Shown: piece after piece, positions 4,971 through 5,787 of the stretch
Numbering within the stretch: position 1 is the first letter of the stretch
Layout: the number at the start of each line of letters is the position of its first letter
Origin: Dehalococcoidia bacterium
GTDB taxonomy: Bacteria > Chloroflexota > Dehalococcoidia > GIF9 > UBA5629
NCBI GenBank assembly: GCA_016927965.1
Contig: JAFGLP010000134.1
Location: 1-5,787, forward strand
Direction of reading: 5' to 3'
DNA length: 5,787 nucleotides
Position numbers and translations under genes: made by a program
Notes under the pieces: model-generated
Told to the model about the DNA's origin: nothing
Database searches by the model: none
Seen by the model: only the letters and a program-made list of their open reading frames with translations

Positions 4971-5787
4971 ATGGATGCTAACGCCTTCCTCGATTATCTG
5001 AAAAATGACCCTGAATATAAGAACCAGCTTGTGCACGTGCAGTATATACATCCCCGGGACGTGCAGCCGGGCTGGCTGGATAAGCCCCTGCATCCGGTGC
5101 TGCAGGACCGCCTGGATAAGCTGGGCATAACGACGCTGTATATCCATCAGGTGGATGCCGTAAATGCGGTCAGGAAGGGCGCTAATGTTATGGTCGCCAC
5201 GCCCAGCGCCAGCGGCAAAACACTGTGCTACAATTTGCCTGTCCTTGACGCCATGCTGGAAAACCCATCGGCCCGCGCCCTTTACCTTTTTCCCACCAAG
5301 GCGCTGGCGCAGGACCAGCTGCGCAGTTTAAATGAGCTGGCGGGCAAGACCATCAATCTCCCCTGGGAATGCGCCACCTATGATGGTGATACCATGCCGG
5401 AGGACCGCACAGGCATACGTAAACGCGCACGTATTGTGATCACTAATCCCGATATGCTGCATGTCGGCATACTGCCGAATAATAAAGGGTGGGATACCTT
5501 TCTGCGCAGGCTGCAATATGTAGTGGTAGATGAGGCTCACACATACCGCGGCGTGTTCGGCTCGCATGTTGCCTGTGTCCTGCGCAGACTGCGCAGGATT
5601 TGCCAGTCATATGGAAGCCGTCCGCAGTTTATCGTCTGCTCGGCCACTATTGCCAATCCTGCTGAGCATGCCGGAAGGCTGACCGGCCTGCCTTTTGAGC
5701 TTGTATCAAGGGACGGGGCGCCCTATGGGGGCAAGGTATTCGCATTTTGGAATCCCCCAATTGTGGATGAAGCAAGGGGGACCAGGC
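4971..5787 (+). CDS. DEAD/DEAH-box helicase, MrfA/YprA (Hrq1-like) family, partial at the window end
   Basis: An open frame of 272 codons runs off the right edge; family members are roughly 700-1,000 aa, so about a third is present. It encodes helicase domain 1 of the superfamily 2 MrfA/YprA/Hrq1 group (COG1205), ATP-dependent 3'-5' DNA helicases; Bacillus MrfA acts in mitomycin repair. Visible motifs are a Q-like His59-Gln60, Walker A TPSASGKT (77-84, Lys83), motif Ia FPTKALAQDQ (107-116), Ib TNPDMLH (158-164), Walker B DEAH (187-190) followed by the group-typical TYRGVFGSHVA, and motif III SAT (224-226). The N-terminal HPRDVQPGWLDKPLHPVLQDRL (27-48) is also typical. Domain 2 and the C-terminal cysteine-rich DUF1998/MZB domain lie beyond the window. 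The ATG is preceded by TATAAT 9 bases away rather than a ribosome binding site. The window edge, not a stop codon, ends the frame. Confidence 0.9.
   Translation, partial: MDANAFLDYLKNDPEYKNQLVHVQYIHPRDVQPGWLDKPLHPVLQDRLDKLGITTLYIHQVDAVNAVRKGANVMVATPSASGKTLCYNLPVLDAMLENPSARALYLFPTKALAQDQLRSLNELAGKTINLPWECATYDGDTMPEDRTGIRKRARIVITNPDMLHVGILPNNKGWDTFLRRLQYVVVDEAHTYRGVFGSHVACVLRRLRRICQSYGSRPQFIVCSATIANPAEHAGRLTGLPFELVSRDGAPYGGKVFAFWNPPIVDEARGTR

Noticed and set aside
4722..5147. 141-codon minus-strand open frame spanning the helicase start
   Set aside because: It overlaps the helicase N-terminus and the hydrolase relic in another frame, and its translation is low-complexity and basic with no family features.
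1..5787. CRISPR array, insertion sequence or prophage signal
   Set aside because: No regularly spaced direct repeats, transposase or integrase frames, or phage structural genes are visible; the window reads as ordinary chromosome.

Overview
The window looks like chromosomal DNA of a strictly anaerobic bacterium. The strongest pointer is a three-gene set for O-acetylhomoserine-independent homocysteine synthesis (DUF39, NIL/4Fe-4S ferredoxin, UPF0280), which is typical of anaerobes. The sigma70-like promoters, the Shine-Dalgarno sequences and the lipobox lipoprotein indicate a bacterium rather than an archaeon. The gene mix (tandem Ig/PKD-like lipoprotein, two-module CxxC zinc-ribbon protein, DUF503, MrfA-type helicase, roughly 50% GC) would suit Dehalococcoidia (Chloroflexota). 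That placement is a guess from gene content, not a demonstrated affiliation.

Layout. (1) Positions 4-2442, plus strand: a DUF39 homocysteine-biosynthesis enzyme, a NIL-domain ferredoxin with two 4Fe-4S motifs, and a UPF0280 (ApbE-like) protein. They form one likely operon that insert sulfur into aspartate semialdehyde to make homocysteine. The window opens 3 bases before the first start codon, so its promoter is outside. (2) Positions 2449-3770, minus strand: a DoxX/MauE-like four-helix membrane protein with a CxCFG motif, followed 41 bp downstream by a lipoprotein with two Ig/PKD-like modules. This pair converges on the homocysteine operon with only 6 bp between stop codons. (3) Positions 3771-3994: a compact divergent promoter region. 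A perfect TATAAT faces the membrane-protein operon, and an overlapping TTGACT-17-TACACT faces the other way. The second promoter would make a leader of about 160 nt containing a perfect 11-bp inverted repeat and competing pairings. (4) Positions 3995-4657, plus strand: a 97-residue protein with two four-cysteine zinc ribbons, a strong 14-bp intergenic hairpin, then a DUF503 (YlxP-type) protein with a GTG start and a weak terminator. (5) Positions 4678-4887, minus strand: a broken alpha/beta-hydrolase gene that keeps the HGGPG oxyanion-hole motif but lost its start codon, nucleophile elbow and most of the fold. (6) Positions 4903-5787: a GC-rich hairpin, then a perfect TATAAT 9 bases before the ATG of a large DEAD/DEAH-box helicase of the MrfA/YprA (Hrq1-like) family. 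The helicase gene runs off the right edge of the window and appears to be expressed from a leaderless or nearly leaderless mRNA.

Nothing here is a clear new multi-gene system. The best candidates for undescribed biology are the structured leader of the zinc-ribbon gene, the apparently leaderless helicase promoter, and the cysteine-bearing lipoprotein paired with a CxCFG membrane protein.
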